Shown here piece by piece: positions 1 through 7,475 of a stretch of DNA of 15,714 nt (positions within the stretch are counted from its first letter, which is position 1; each line of letters starts with the position of its first letter). The DNA is taken from NCBI GenBank assembly GCA_003343605.1, contig QAKW01000074.1:1-15714 (forward strand), in the 5' to 3' direction. The notes under the pieces are model-generated. The model made no database searches. It saw only the letters and a program-made list of their open reading frames with translations, and was not told where the DNA came from. Source of the stretch: Clostridiales bacterium (GTDB lineage: Bacteria > Bacillota > Clostridia > Oscillospirales > QAKW01). The translations under genes and the position numbers were made by a program.

Positions 1-233
1 GCCGCAACGGTCAGGGCAAGCGTAGCCCGGAGGAAATTGGAATCCATGCCATTCGGATGGGGAATATCGTGGGGAGTCATGAAGTTTTAATCGCCACCGA
101 TTCCGAAACGATTACACTCAAGCATGAAGCGCACAGCCGCACCCTTTTTGCCGAAGGCGCCATTGCGGCCGCGCAGTTTATCTGCGGGCAGGCGGCAGGG
201 CTTTATAATATGAATGATATGATTGAACTTTAA
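1..233 (+). CDS. dapB: 4-hydroxy-tetrahydrodipicolinate reductase, C-terminal part (partial at window start)
   Basis: This is the last 76 codons of a reading frame that enters from the left edge (first full codon at position 3) and stops at 231-233. The segments GIHAIRMGNIVGSHEV, HEAHSR and GLYNMNDMI match the C-terminal part of DapB, where GIHA.R.G..VG.H.V and a GLY.M.D..  ending are conserved. DapB reduces hydroxy-tetrahydrodipicolinate with NAD(P)H in the cytoplasm, on the route to DAP and lysine. The nucleotide-binding N-terminus and catalytic His/Lys region lie outside the window. The next gene, an aspartokinase, begins 13 bp after the stop, so the two are probably co-transcribed. The identification rests on the C-terminal motifs and the pathway context. 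Confidence 0.9.
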   Translation, partial: RNGQGKRSPEEIGIHAIRMGNIVGSHEVLIATDSETITLKHEAHSRTLFAEGAIAAAQFICGQAAGLYNMNDMIEL

Positions 234-235
234 TC

Positions 236-242
236 AGGGGAG
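236..242 (+). promoter_or_regulatory. Ribosome binding site that fixes the aspartokinase start
   Basis: AGGGGAG lies 4 nt before the ATG at 247. It supports that start over an upstream in-frame ATG at 223, which lies inside the end of dapB and would add eight residues not found before the K-F-G-G-S-S kinase motif in this family. Confidence 0.7.
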
Positions 243-246
243 TTAT

Positions 247-1581
247 ATGGTAAAAGTACTGAAATTCGGCGGAAGTTCCCTGGCGGATGCAGCGCAGTTT
301 CGCAAGGTGGCCGCTATTATCAACGCGGAACCGGAGCGGCGGTATATTGTTGCATCCGCGCCGGGAAAGCGCTATTTTGAAGATGAAAAAATCACGGATC
401 TGCTCCTGCGCTGCCATATGCTGGCTGAAAACCGGAATCCTTTTGAAGAAACCTTTCATAAAATTGCAGAGCGATTCCGCGGCATTATTGCCGATTTGGG
501 GCTCTCCCTTTCTATCGAGTCTGAGCTGGATACGGTTTGGGAGGCGATCGGCAGCGGTGCATCCGCTGATTATGTTGCCAGCCGCGGTGAATATTTTAGT
601 GCCATGATCCTGGCAAACTATCTGAATGTTCCGTTTATCGATGCGGAGCAATGCATCTTCTTTACCTCAGATGGCCGGCTCGACAGCGCACGCACCAATA
701 CCGTTTTAGAAAACCGCCTCGCAATGACCCCCCGGGCAGTCATTCCCGGCTTTTACGGCATGGCACCCAATCATACCGTAAAAGTCTTCTCACGCGGAGG
801 CTCCGACATTACCGGATCTATTGTAGCCGAAGCGGTGGAGGCGGATCTCTACGAAAACTGGACAGATGTATCCGGAATGCTGATGGCCGATCCCCGCTGC
901 ATTGATGATCCGGCTCCGATCGATGTGATCACCTACCGGGAACTGCGGGAGCTCTCTTATATGGGTGCGACTGTTCTGCATGAGGATGCTATTTTTCCGG
1001 TTCGGCGCGCAGGCATTCCGATCAATATCCGGAATACCAACCGGCCGGGCGATCCGGGAACAATGATCGTGCCCCATACCGACGGCCGGAACGGCAGCCG
1101 CCTGGTTACCGGGATTGCCGGAAAAACCGGATTTTCTGTTATTTATATTGAAAAAGACCGTATGAACGCCGAGCTTGGCTACGGCCGGAGAGTTCTGGAA
1201 ACGCTGGAGCGGCGCGGAATCAGCTTTGAACATCTCCCTTCGGGGATCGATACGGTCTCTGTTGTGGTGAATACGGCGGATATCAGCAGCCGGCAGGATG
1301 CCATTGTGGCAGACTTAAAACGTATTGTTCGGCCCGATGCCATCCACATTGATCATAATCTGGCCCTGATCGCGATTGTAGGCCGTGGAATGATCTGTTC
1401 GCCCGGCGTGGCCGCACGGGTCTTTTCCGCCCTGGCAAAAGAACAGATCAATGTTCGGATGATCGATCAGGGCTCCAGCGAGCTGAATATCATTGTTGGC
1501 GTTACGGCAGAGGATTATCTGCCGGCGCTGCAGGCAATCTACAGGGAATTTATGCCAAAGGAAGATCAAAATGATTTGTGA
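247..1581 (+). CDS. lysC: Aspartate kinase (aspartokinase), monofunctional, with two ACT domains
   Basis: The 444-residue protein phosphorylates aspartate, the first step of the aspartate family pathway to DAP, lysine, threonine and methionine. The amino-acid kinase domain covers about residues 1-280. It shows KFGGSS at 6-11 (ATP/aspartate site), SRGEYFSA at 112-119, GFYG at 168-171 and FSRGGSDITGS at 181-191. Two C-terminal ACT domains (about 293-365 and 373-440, the second starting ALIAIVGRGM) fit feedback control by an amino-acid end product, though the effector cannot be read from sequence. The gene follows dapB by 13 bp and overlaps lysA by 11 bp, so it probably serves the DAP/lysine branch. 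No lysine riboswitch is visible, but the operon's promoter is outside the window. Several paralogous aspartokinase symbols exist (lysC, dapG, thrD), so the symbol is less sure than the function. Confidence 0.95.
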   Translation: MVKVLKFGGSSLADAAQFRKVAAIINAEPERRYIVASAPGKRYFEDEKITDLLLRCHMLAENRNPFEETFHKIAERFRGIIADLGLSLSIESELDTVWEAIGSGASADYVASRGEYFSAMILANYLNVPFIDAEQCIFFTSDGRLDSARTNTVLENRLAMTPRAVIPGFYGMAPNHTVKVFSRGGSDITGSIVAEAVEADLYENWTDVSGMLMADPRCIDDPAPIDVITYRELRELSYMGATVLHEDAIFPVRRAGIPINIRNTNRPGDPGTMIVPHTDGRNGSRLVTGIAGKTGFSVIYIEKDRMNAELGYGRRVLETLERRGISFEHLPSGIDTVSVVVNTADISSRQDAIVADLKRIVRPDAIHIDHNLALIAIVGRGMICSPGVAARVFSALAKEQINVRMIDQGSSELNIIVGVTAEDYLPALQAIYREFMPKEDQNDL

Positions 1582-2869
1582 AAATTTATCTGTAAACGAT
1601 GCGGGCACACTGCTTTTTGCCGGGCAGGATGTCACGCACCTGTTAAAGGAATACGGATCCCCTCTTTATCTGATGGATGAAGACCGTATACGGGCGAACT
1701 GCCGCGTTTACCGCCAGGCAATGGAAACGGCCTTCGGCGGCGCTGCGCGCGTGCTCTACGCCAGTAAAGCGGCTTCATTTAAAGCCATTTACTCCATCAT
1801 GAAAGAGGAAGGCCTGGGAATAGACGTTGTTTCCTGTGGGGAAATTTTCACCGCTTTTTCAGCGGGTTACCCCATGAAAGACGCATATTTCCACAGCAAC
1901 AATAAAACCGATGCAGATATCGCCTACGCCATGGAAAAAGGTGTTGGATATTTTGTTGCAGACAATGAGGAGGAGCTTGCCGCCATCGAGCGGATAGCCG
2001 CGCAAATGGGCCGCCGCCAAAAGGTGCTGCTGCGCCTCACCCCGGGAATTGATCCCCATACCTATGAAGCGATTTCTACCGGCAAGGTCGATTCCAAATT
2101 CGGCTCCGCCATTGAAACCGGGCAGGCGGAAGCAATCACCGCTTACGCGCTCAAGCTGCCTCATATTGAGCTCCGGGGGTTTCACTGCCATGTGGGATCC
2201 CAGGTGTTCGATTCCGATGTATTTCTCCGCTCCTCCAGAATCATGCTGGATTTTATTGCCTATATGCATCAGCAATACGGCTATCTGGCCGAAGAGCTTG
2301 ATCTTGGCGGAGGATACGGCGTTCGCTATCTGGAATCCGATCCCACCATCGATATCGCCGCCAATATCGCAACGGTCGCAAAGGCCATACGCGCCCAGTG
2401 TGAACGCCTTTCGATCGCCGTGCCGGCAATACGCCTGGAGCCTGGGCGCAGCATTGTTGCAGATGCGGGGCTGACGCTTTATACGGTTGGAACCATTAAA
2501 AAAATTCCGGGCTATAAAAACTATGTATCCGTAGACGGCGGGATGACTGATAATCCCCGCTACGCGCTTTACGGCGCGCCTTATACAGTAGTGGCCGCCA
2601 ATAAAATGAAGGAACCCTGTATATTCTGCGCCACTGTTGCGGGCCGCTGCTGTGAAAGCGGCGATATCATCCAGGAGCAGGTGATGCTCCCCGCCTCTAT
2701 CGAGCGGGGCGATACCCTTGCCGTTTTAACGACCGGAGCCTATAATTATTCCATGTCCTCGAATTACAACCGGATTCCCCGGCTGCCCATCGTGATGCTG
2801 AAAGGCGGGCAAAGCCGCATTGCCGTGCGGCGGGAAAGTCTGGAGGATTTGATTCGCAACGATCTATAA
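1571..2869 (+). CDS. lysA: Diaminopimelate decarboxylase (PLP-dependent)
   Basis: The 432-residue enzyme decarboxylates meso-DAP to L-lysine, the last step of the pathway. Fold-type III PLP motifs are visible. YASKA has the PLP-binding Lys66; HCHVGS at 205-210 and the GGGYG phosphate-binding loop at 246-250 follow; then EPGRS at 290-294 and CESGD at 361-365, with the Cys that normally completes the active site across the dimer. A tyrosine-rich GAYNYSMSSNYN stretch lies at 389-400. Length is normal. The start at 1571 is chosen because AAAGGAAG at 1557-1564 precedes it and PLYLMDEDRI lies at the usual distance from the N-terminus; a longer frame from 1493 reads wholly within the aspartokinase gene. 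The 11-bp overlap with the aspartokinase stop suggests translational coupling. Confidence 0.96.
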   Translation: MICENLSVNDAGTLLFAGQDVTHLLKEYGSPLYLMDEDRIRANCRVYRQAMETAFGGAARVLYASKAASFKAIYSIMKEEGLGIDVVSCGEIFTAFSAGYPMKDAYFHSNNKTDADIAYAMEKGVGYFVADNEEELAAIERIAAQMGRRQKVLLRLTPGIDPHTYEAISTGKVDSKFGSAIETGQAEAITAYALKLPHIELRGFHCHVGSQVFDSDVFLRSSRIMLDFIAYMHQQYGYLAEELDLGGGYGVRYLESDPTIDIAANIATVAKAIRAQCERLSIAVPAIRLEPGRSIVADAGLTLYTVGTIKKIPGYKNYVSVDGGMTDNPRYALYGAPYTVVAANKMKEPCIFCATVAGRCCESGDIIQEQVMLPASIERGDTLAVLTTGAYNYSMSSNYNRIPRLPIVMLKGGQSRIAVRRESLEDLIRNDL

Positions 2870-2878
2870 GGAGCGCTT

Positions 2879-3622
2879 ATGCGGTTATTAGCCAGTGATT
2901 TCGATGGAACCCTTTATCGCGATCAGAAAATAGACCCGGCTGATCTGGAAGCAATCGCCGCCTGGCGGGCGGCCGGTAATTTCTTCGGCCTTTGCAGCGG
3001 CAGAGCTCCGCTGGTCGCCGCAGAGCTGCTGCGGAAATATCAGATCCCCGCAGACTTTATTATCGCCAGCAACGGTGCCGCTGCTTTAGACCGGAACGGG
3101 GCCTTTCTTTACCGGAAACTGCTCGGTCGGAAGCCGGTCGGTCTTGCTTATAAAATGGCACGGGAGCTGGATTGTATATCGGTTGTTGTAAACCGGGAGG
3201 AGGGGGATCTGCGGATCTGTTCCTTTACCGATCCCGCGCAAAGCAACATCACGCCCGCGGCACTGCTTCGGCTTCCCCGTCTGCTGCAATTCAACGCCCG
3301 GTTTGCAACGCAGGAAAACGCCACGCGGTTTACCGCGCGTGTCAATGCGGAAATTGCCGGGATCACCGCCCATCAAAACAGTGTTTATATTGACTGTACC
3401 GTGGGCGGTGTGGATAAAGGAATTGGCGTTGCCTTCATGGCAGATCATTTTCAGATTCCGGAAGCCTACTGCTTTACAATCGGTGATAACCGCAACGATC
3501 TGCCGATGCTGATGCGATTTCATGGCGCGGCAATCAGCAGCGGTGATGCGGAAACCCAGCGGCAAACCGGATTCGTTGTTCCCGGTGTTGCAGCGCTGAT
3601 TCAAACGCTGTTAAATGAATAA
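2879..3622 (+). CDS. HAD-superfamily phosphatase, Cof type
   Basis: A 247-residue Cof/IIB-type haloacid dehalogenase hydrolase. Motif I is DFDGT (nucleophile Asp7, acid/base Asp9). Motif II is in the CSGRA region at 39-43 with SNG at 64-66. Motif III Lys is Lys180 in GVDKGIGV, and motif IV is GDNRND at 202-207. The cap domain lies between motifs II and III. Members dephosphorylate small phosphates such as sugar phosphates, FMN or PLP; the substrate cannot be read here. AAGGAG at 2868-2873, overlapping the lysA stop, sets the start 5 nt later. It is the last gene of the dapB-aspartokinase-lysA run and ends directly at a terminator hairpin. A role tied to PLP or to a phosphorylated pathway intermediate is speculation from position. 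Confidence 0.9.
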   Translation: MRLLASDFDGTLYRDQKIDPADLEAIAAWRAAGNFFGLCSGRAPLVAAELLRKYQIPADFIIASNGAAALDRNGAFLYRKLLGRKPVGLAYKMARELDCISVVVNREEGDLRICSFTDPAQSNITPAALLRLPRLLQFNARFATQENATRFTARVNAEIAGITAHQNSVYIDCTVGGVDKGIGVAFMADHFQIPEAYCFTIGDNRNDLPMLMRFHGAAISSGDAETQRQTGFVVPGVAALIQTLLNE

Positions 3623-3623
3623 A

Positions 3624-3673
3624 ATAAAGGGCGCGGGCGGAATACTTTTTAGTATTCCGCCCGCGCCCTTTAT
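3624..3673 (+). terminator. Strong bidirectional hairpin terminator after the DAP/lysine operon
   Basis: A perfect 23-bp inverted repeat (arms 3624-3646 and 3651-3673) with a TTTT loop and a GC-rich core GGGCGCGGGCGG. It starts 2 bp after the HAD stop codon. The arms end in AT pairs and are followed by an AT-rich stretch, so it could end transcription from both convergent operons. Confidence 0.85.
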
Positions 3674-3699
3674 CATATTTTGCTGTATAGATCATACAA

Positions 3700-3725
3700 A
3701 AGAGGGAGAATAAATTCTCCCTCTT
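3700..3725 (-). terminator. Terminator of the SufCB-Nudix-PNPOx operon
   Basis: The inverted repeat AAGAGGGAGAAT / ATTCTCCCTCTT has arms at 3700-3711 and 3714-3725, with the innermost pairs forming the loop in practice. It lies 3 bp beyond the stop of the minus-strand gene at 3729. On the minus strand the stem is followed by TTTTGTATG, a short T-run. Confidence 0.7.
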
Positions 3726-3728
3726 CTT

Positions 3729-4202
3729 TTATTCCGTTCCTTTTGCAGAGAACTGTTCCGCAACAACCTGAAATACCAACACGCCGTTCAGCATTGCATC
3801 ACTAAACTGAAACGCCCTGCCGGTCTGCTGCAGCATCAGCCGGGCAAGCGCTTCTTTTTTCGGCAGAGGCTCCCGAATGACCTCTGCCACCCCTGTTCCA
3901 ACAATGCTTTGATAGCGGCAGCCGTAAACGCAGGGTAAATCACCCGTGCCGGTAATGCCCTGCTCAAGATCCATCTCAAACGCACAGGATACGGATCTTG
4001 CCTGCAGCAGGCGCGCTTTTCGCCCCTGCTGCGCACTGTGGAAATAGAGGGTAAGCTGCCCTTCTTCCAGCGCATAGCCAAAATTCATCGGCAGCAGATA
4101 GAGGCCCTGCGGATCCGTAAAAGCCAGGCGGCAAACACGGCATGCCCGGAGAATAGCCTCTATTTTTTCCGGATCCCGGATCTCCCGTTCCTCTCTTCGC
4201 AT
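3729..4202 (-). CDS. NimA-like / pyridoxamine 5'-phosphate oxidase family flavin-binding protein
   Basis: A 157-residue split-barrel protein of the PNPOx-like superfamily, closest in pattern to the 5-nitroimidazole-resistance (Nim) group. The start MRREEREIRD, CRVCRLAF at 21-28, LPMNFGY at 37-43, LTLYFHSA at 50-57, GRKARLL at 60-66, CAFEMD at 73-78 and YQSIVGTG at 97-104 follow the family's strand order and FMN-contact regions. The start at 4202 is preferred because GAGAGGGG at 4208-4215 lies 5 nt upstream; a TTG at 4217 would overlap the previous stop and place that Shine-Dalgarno inside the gene. It is the last gene of the minus-strand run, 11 bp after the uncharacterised protein. Most members have no proven substrate, so nitroimidazole reduction is only one possibility. 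Confidence 0.85.
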   Translation of the reverse strand: MRREEREIRDPEKIEAILRACRVCRLAFTDPQGLYLLPMNFGYALEEGQLTLYFHSAQQGRKARLLQARSVSCAFEMDLEQGITGTGDLPCVYGCRYQSIVGTGVAEVIREPLPKKEALARLMLQQTGRAFQFSDAMLNGVLVFQVVAEQFSAKGTE

Positions 4203-4213
4203 AAAGGCCCCTC

Positions 4214-5275
4214 TCAATCCTTCAAAATAAAAGGCGTTTTCTCATTCCATACATACTGATAAATAAAACTGCATTGTCCCGCTTCCGAGCAATGGTGCTC
4301 CGAGATATAATAAGTACCGTCGCCTGCCGCAAAAAGCCCGGTATCGCCATGTGAAAACTGCCAGCCATAGATTCCGCTTTTTTCATCCAGGTTGCCTGCA
4401 TGCTTTAATTCAAGCAGCATTCCTTCTTCCGCCAGGCCCCGAAGCTTTGCTTTGCGCGGTGCAGCAGAAGCATCGGCCGCAAAGAGTTTGTAATTGGGAA
4501 ACGTTGGTTTTTTTCCGGGGTAAACAGCCATCCAATAAGCGTGCACGGATGCATCGTATTCCAGATTCTGAACACCATAGGTGGTATTGCCGGTGTAAAT
4601 AAAAAACTTACCGTCCGGCGCTGCCGGGCCATTTTGATGCATAGACCGCTGGCTCAGCGGACGCTCATACCGGCTCCAGTCTTTGGTATCATAGCAGAGC
4701 AGGATCTGGTGATCATTATCTTCTCTGGTAAGATCGCTATAAATTCCATAAGCAACAAAAAGATACTGTTTGGCATCGTCCGGCGCGCCAAACATCGGGC
4801 CAAAAGCAGTTCCGTCGATCCCGCTGCATCCATACCGGTGCGGAACCCTCTCCCCCGCACGGTTTTGGCCAAATCCGTTGTAATCCAGTGCAACTTCCTT
4901 TAAGTAAACGCTGGTCATAATGCCATCCTGCTCCGCATCCATATCCATGCGGTCGATTTTATCAACATCGAATATCGCAATATAAAATGCATCTTCCAAC
5001 TGTTCGCCGCTGCCCAGCGCCCTGAGGATCCCCTTGCCGATGGAATCGTTTTTATACTCCAGCGAGCCGTAGACCCGGCCGTCTTCTTCGTTAAAATCAA
5101 TACAGCCCAGATGGCCCATCAGGCCATCAACGCTGCCAACAATCTCGCCGCTCAGCGTTGCCTTAATCAGCTTGGTGGTAAAAGAATAGTAAATAAATCC
5201 TTTCTTCAAATCAACCGTGATGCCCTGAATATGGCATTTCCCCCAGGATCCTGTGTATATCGGCTGTTTCATCAT
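4214..5275 (-). CDS. Uncharacterised 353-residue protein, possibly beta-propeller-like
   Basis: I do not recognise a named family with confidence. The protein is soluble, with no signal peptide or transmembrane segment, and is rich in short beta-type stretches ending in aromatic or Gly turns (GITVDLKKGFIYYSF, GCIDFNEEDGRVYGS, YLFVAYGIYSD, KFFIYTGNTTYG, GTYYISEHH). This spacing suggests a beta-propeller or related beta fold, which is inference only. Possible functional residues include His-His-Cys at 327-329, Cys335, and Gly/His-rich segments at 149-155 and 304-310. GGAGG just upstream serves either of two adjacent ATG codons (5275 or 5272). The gene lies 48 bp after the Nudix gene and 11 bp before the PNPOx-like gene, with no terminator between, so it is probably part of the same transcript as the Fe-S assembly pair. 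Confidence 0.75.
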   Translation of the reverse strand: MMKQPIYTGSWGKCHIQGITVDLKKGFIYYSFTTKLIKATLSGEIVGSVDGLMGHLGCIDFNEEDGRVYGSLEYKNDSIGKGILRALGSGEQLEDAFYIAIFDVDKIDRMDMDAEQDGIMTSVYLKEVALDYNGFGQNRAGERVPHRYGCSGIDGTAFGPMFGAPDDAKQYLFVAYGIYSDLTREDNDHQILLCYDTKDWSRYERPLSQRSMHQNGPAAPDGKFFIYTGNTTYGVQNLEYDASVHAYWMAVYPGKKPTFPNYKLFAADASAAPRKAKLRGLAEEGMLLELKHAGNLDEKSGIYGWQFSHGDTGLFAAGDGTYYISEHHCSEAGQCSFIYQYVWNEKTPFILKD

Positions 5276-5323
5276 CGATTCCTCCCTAACAATCTAAATA
5301 TCATACACGATTGCGTTATGCTC

Positions 5324-5791
5324 TCACCGAATCTTCTCGCCGTTTAAAACGGCAGAGAGCAGCCGGTCTCCCTCATAAGTAAGAATAAGGGAAAAAAACG
5401 GTGCACGCTCTTCGAGCAGCTTCAGAAAAATCTTGTCGCCTTCCCATTGCGGCAGAGCGGCAACCGCTGCAACCGGCACCCATTCTAAAATGCCCTCTTC
5501 ACAATCACGCAGCTTGCCGGAAAACCGGTCTGCCCAAAAAAGATGCATACGCTCGCTTGGCCAGCCCTTACAATGAAAATCCACAACTCCGCGGTATTCC
5601 GGCGCTTCCAGCAGCAGCCCGGTTTCTTCCAGTGTTTCCCGCCGGGCACATTCCTCCGGCGTTTCGCCGGGTAAAAACTTACCGCCCACGCCGATCCACT
5701 TATCGCGGTTGACGTCTTTTTCTTTTTTGATCCGGTGCAGCATCAGGTAACAGCCGTTTTTTTCCAGATAACAAAGGCTCGTATCAATCAT
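5324..5791 (-). CDS. Nudix hydrolase, MutT/8-oxo-dGTP diphosphatase-like
   Basis: A 155-residue single-domain Nudix protein. The Nudix box runs from Gly37 to Leu59 and fits G-x5-E-x7-RE-x2-EE-x-G-hydrophobic exactly: Glu43, Arg51-Glu52, Glu55-Glu56 and Gly58, where the glutamates bind the catalytic Mg2+. The preceding WIGVGGK and following GVVDFHCKGW, MHLFWADRFSG and LEWVPV resemble the 8-oxo-dGTP diphosphatase-type Nudix proteins common in Firmicutes. It would hydrolyse a nucleoside diphosphate-X compound in the cytoplasm, perhaps an oxidised nucleotide; the substrate is not proven by sequence. Its ATG overlaps the stop of the SufB-like gene (ATGA), which implies translational coupling and a shared transcript. 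Confidence 0.92.
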   Translation of the reverse strand: MIDTSLCYLEKNGCYLMLHRIKKEKDVNRDKWIGVGGKFLPGETPEECARRETLEETGLLLEAPEYRGVVDFHCKGWPSERMHLFWADRFSGKLRDCEEGILEWVPVAAVAALPQWEGDKIFLKLLEERAPFFSLILTYEGDRLLSAVLNGEKIR

Positions 5792-6705
5792 TTCAGAAAC
5801 CCGTTTACAATCTGTTCCTCGGCCTCTTTTTCTGAAAGCCCCAGCGTCATCAGCTTGATCAGCTGTTCGCCGGCAATCTTGCCAATTGCCGCCTCATGAA
5901 TCAGGCTTGCCTCCAGATGACCCGCGGTAATTTCCGGAATAGCGCTCACCGTTGCATCATCCATAATGATCGCGTCACACTCCGAATGGCCGGTACAACG
6001 GTTATTTCCGCGGATATCAGAGCGGAACACCTGGCGTGATTTTCCTTTTGCAACCGAGCGGGAAATCAGGTTGGCATGGCTTCCGGCGCCATTCATTTCC
6101 ACGGTAAAATCCGTTTCGGCCACCTGCATGCCATGCGTCATAATCTTTTCATGGATAATCAGCGTTGCGCCCTCTCCCAGGGTGGCGCGGGTGACCCGGC
6201 TGGTGGAATCCACGCCTTCGATCTGCACTGTCTCCATCTCCATATAGCCGCCTTCTTCGATTTCAACAACGGTGGTCGGATTCATCACATTGCGCCCATT
6301 CCCATCGCCCTCACCATAGTGGCGTTCCACATACCGGATCTTTGCATTCCTGCCCACATGGAAGGTATGAATCCCATCGTGGCGGGATTCCTGATCTCCG
6401 CCGTTGTGAATGCCGCATCCGGCAATAATAATTACATCCGCACCCTCACCGATGAAAAAATCATTGTAAACCATATCCTGAAGACCGCTTTCGCTCAGAA
6501 TCACCGGAATATGAACGCTTTCATTTTTGGTAAAGGGTGCAATCACAATATCGATTCCATCCTGATCTTTTTTGGTTATAATATCAATATGCTCCGTTGT
6601 ATTACGGCCTGCAAGCGTACCGTTGGCCCGGATATTATAGGCTCCGGCCGGAACACTGTGCAGCTGCGCTACCTGCGCAAGCAGATTTTCTTCAATACGG
6701 TTCAT
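5788..6705 (-). CDS. smsB: SufB/SufD-family Fe-S cluster scaffold protein of a minimal SUF-like (SmsB-type) system
   Basis: A 305-residue SufBD-core protein, much shorter than classical SufB (about 480 residues) or SufD (about 420). It has the repetitive beta-helix character of the family (IIIAGCGIHN at 93-101, VGRNAKIRYVE, NPTTVVEIEEGGYMEMETVQ, TRATLGEGATLIIHEK) and the C-terminal signature around GHLEASLIHEAAIGKIAGE at 262-280. Cysteines 97, 237 and 243 and His270 are candidate cluster or sulfur ligands. Where classical SufB has a Cys-Ser-His in the C-terminal signature, this protein has Leu-Ile-His. It should act with the ATPase encoded 14 bp upstream. The start at 6705 has AAAGGAG 6 nt before it; a TTG at 6723 would overlap the ATPase gene and add only six residues. 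I use the symbol from the SMS (SUF-like minimal system) naming as I recall it. Confidence 0.85.
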   Translation of the reverse strand: MNRIEENLLAQVAQLHSVPAGAYNIRANGTLAGRNTTEHIDIITKKDQDGIDIVIAPFTKNESVHIPVILSESGLQDMVYNDFFIGEGADVIIIAGCGIHNGGDQESRHDGIHTFHVGRNAKIRYVERHYGEGDGNGRNVMNPTTVVEIEEGGYMEMETVQIEGVDSTSRVTRATLGEGATLIIHEKIMTHGMQVAETDFTVEMNGAGSHANLISRSVAKGKSRQVFRSDIRGNNRCTGHSECDAIIMDDATVSAIPEITAGHLEASLIHEAAIGKIAGEQLIKLMTLGLSEKEAEEQIVNGFLK

Positions 6706-6711
6706 GGAAAA

Positions 6712-6718
6712 CTCCTTT
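6712..6718 (-). promoter_or_regulatory. Ribosome binding site that fixes the SufB-like start
   Basis: AAAGGAG on the minus strand, 6 nt before the ATG at 6705. It favours that start over the in-frame TTG at 6723. Confidence 0.65.
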
Positions 6719-6719
6719 C

Positions 6720-7442
6720 TCAAAGCTTGTCTGCCAGAACCCGGCAGGGTCCGCCCTCCTGCAGCAGGCCCGGCAGGATGGCCTCCTTATCTCCTGCCGC
6801 TTGAACGGTGCCGTCTGCAATCACTATAATTTTATCCGCAATATCCAAAATCCGCTCCTGATGAGAGATAATCAAAATTGTTCCGTTGATCCGCTCATAC
6901 ATTTTTTCAAATACGGCAATCAGATTATGAAAACTCCACAGATCAATGCCGGCCTCCGGCTCATCGAAAACCGAAATTTTGGTCTGACGGGCCAGCACCG
7001 TGGCAATCTCAATTCGCTTCAGTTCTCCGCCGGATAAACTGGCGTTGACCTCGCGATTGATATAATCCCGCGCACAGAGCCCGACTTCCGATAAATAAGC
7101 GCAGGCTTCACTCATATTGATCTTCCGGCCGGCCGCCAGCGTGATCAGATCCCGCACCGTGATCCCCTTGAATCGCACCGGCTGCTGAAAGGCAAAGCTG
7201 ATTCCATGCTGTGCCCGCTCGGTAATCGACAGCCCGGTAATATCCTCGCCATCGAGCAGAATCTGCCCGGCTGCCGGCTGGTAAATTCCGGCGATAATTT
7301 TGGCAAGCGTTGATTTTCCTCCGCCGTTTGGCCCGGTAATGGCAACAAAACGTTCGTTTATTTTCAGATTAATATCTTTGAGTATTTCCTTTTTCCCGGA
7401 TTCCGCTTCCGCTAAATAGGAAATATTTTTCAATTCAAGCAT
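6720..7442 (-). CDS. smsC: SufC-like ABC ATPase of the minimal Fe-S assembly system
   Basis: A 240-residue cytosolic ABC ATPase with no membrane domain. Walker A is GPNGGGKST at 37-45, the Q-loop is near AFQQP at 84-88, the signature is SLSGGE at 135-140, Walker B is ISVFDEPEAGID at 156-167, and the switch His is His194. The EPEAGID form after Walker B resembles SufC (EIDSGLD/EPDSGID type) rather than transporter ATPases. The ATPase is expected to drive conformational change in the SufB-like scaffold during cluster assembly. GGAGG lies 6 nt before the ATG. It is the first gene of the minus-strand operon and sits 14 bp before the SufB-like gene. No SufS, SufU, NifU or SufE gene follows, which is the pattern of the two-gene SMS system. 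Confidence 0.88.
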   Translation of the reverse strand: MLELKNISYLAEAESGKKEILKDINLKINERFVAITGPNGGGKSTLAKIIAGIYQPAAGQILLDGEDITGLSITERAQHGISFAFQQPVRFKGITVRDLITLAAGRKINMSEACAYLSEVGLCARDYINREVNASLSGGELKRIEIATVLARQTKISVFDEPEAGIDLWSFHNLIAVFEKMYERINGTILIISHQERILDIADKIIVIADGTVQAAGDKEAILPGLLQEGGPCRVLADKL

Positions 7443-7475
7443 GATATTCCTCCACCATATAAAATACCAACTTAT

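Noticed and set aside
223..246. Upstream ATG start for the aspartokinase
   Set aside because: It lies within the end of dapB, has no Shine-Dalgarno at the right distance, and adds residues before the conserved N-terminal kinase strand.
3624..3725. Two adjacent hairpins as a possible CRISPR, REP or mobile-element end
   Set aside because: The two hairpins differ in sequence and each sits directly after a stop codon of a convergent operon, so terminators explain them fully.
6076..6804. Plus-strand open frame of 242 codons opposite the SufB/SufC-like genes
   Set aside because: Antisense shadow of conserved genes, with no ribosome binding site and no domain pattern.
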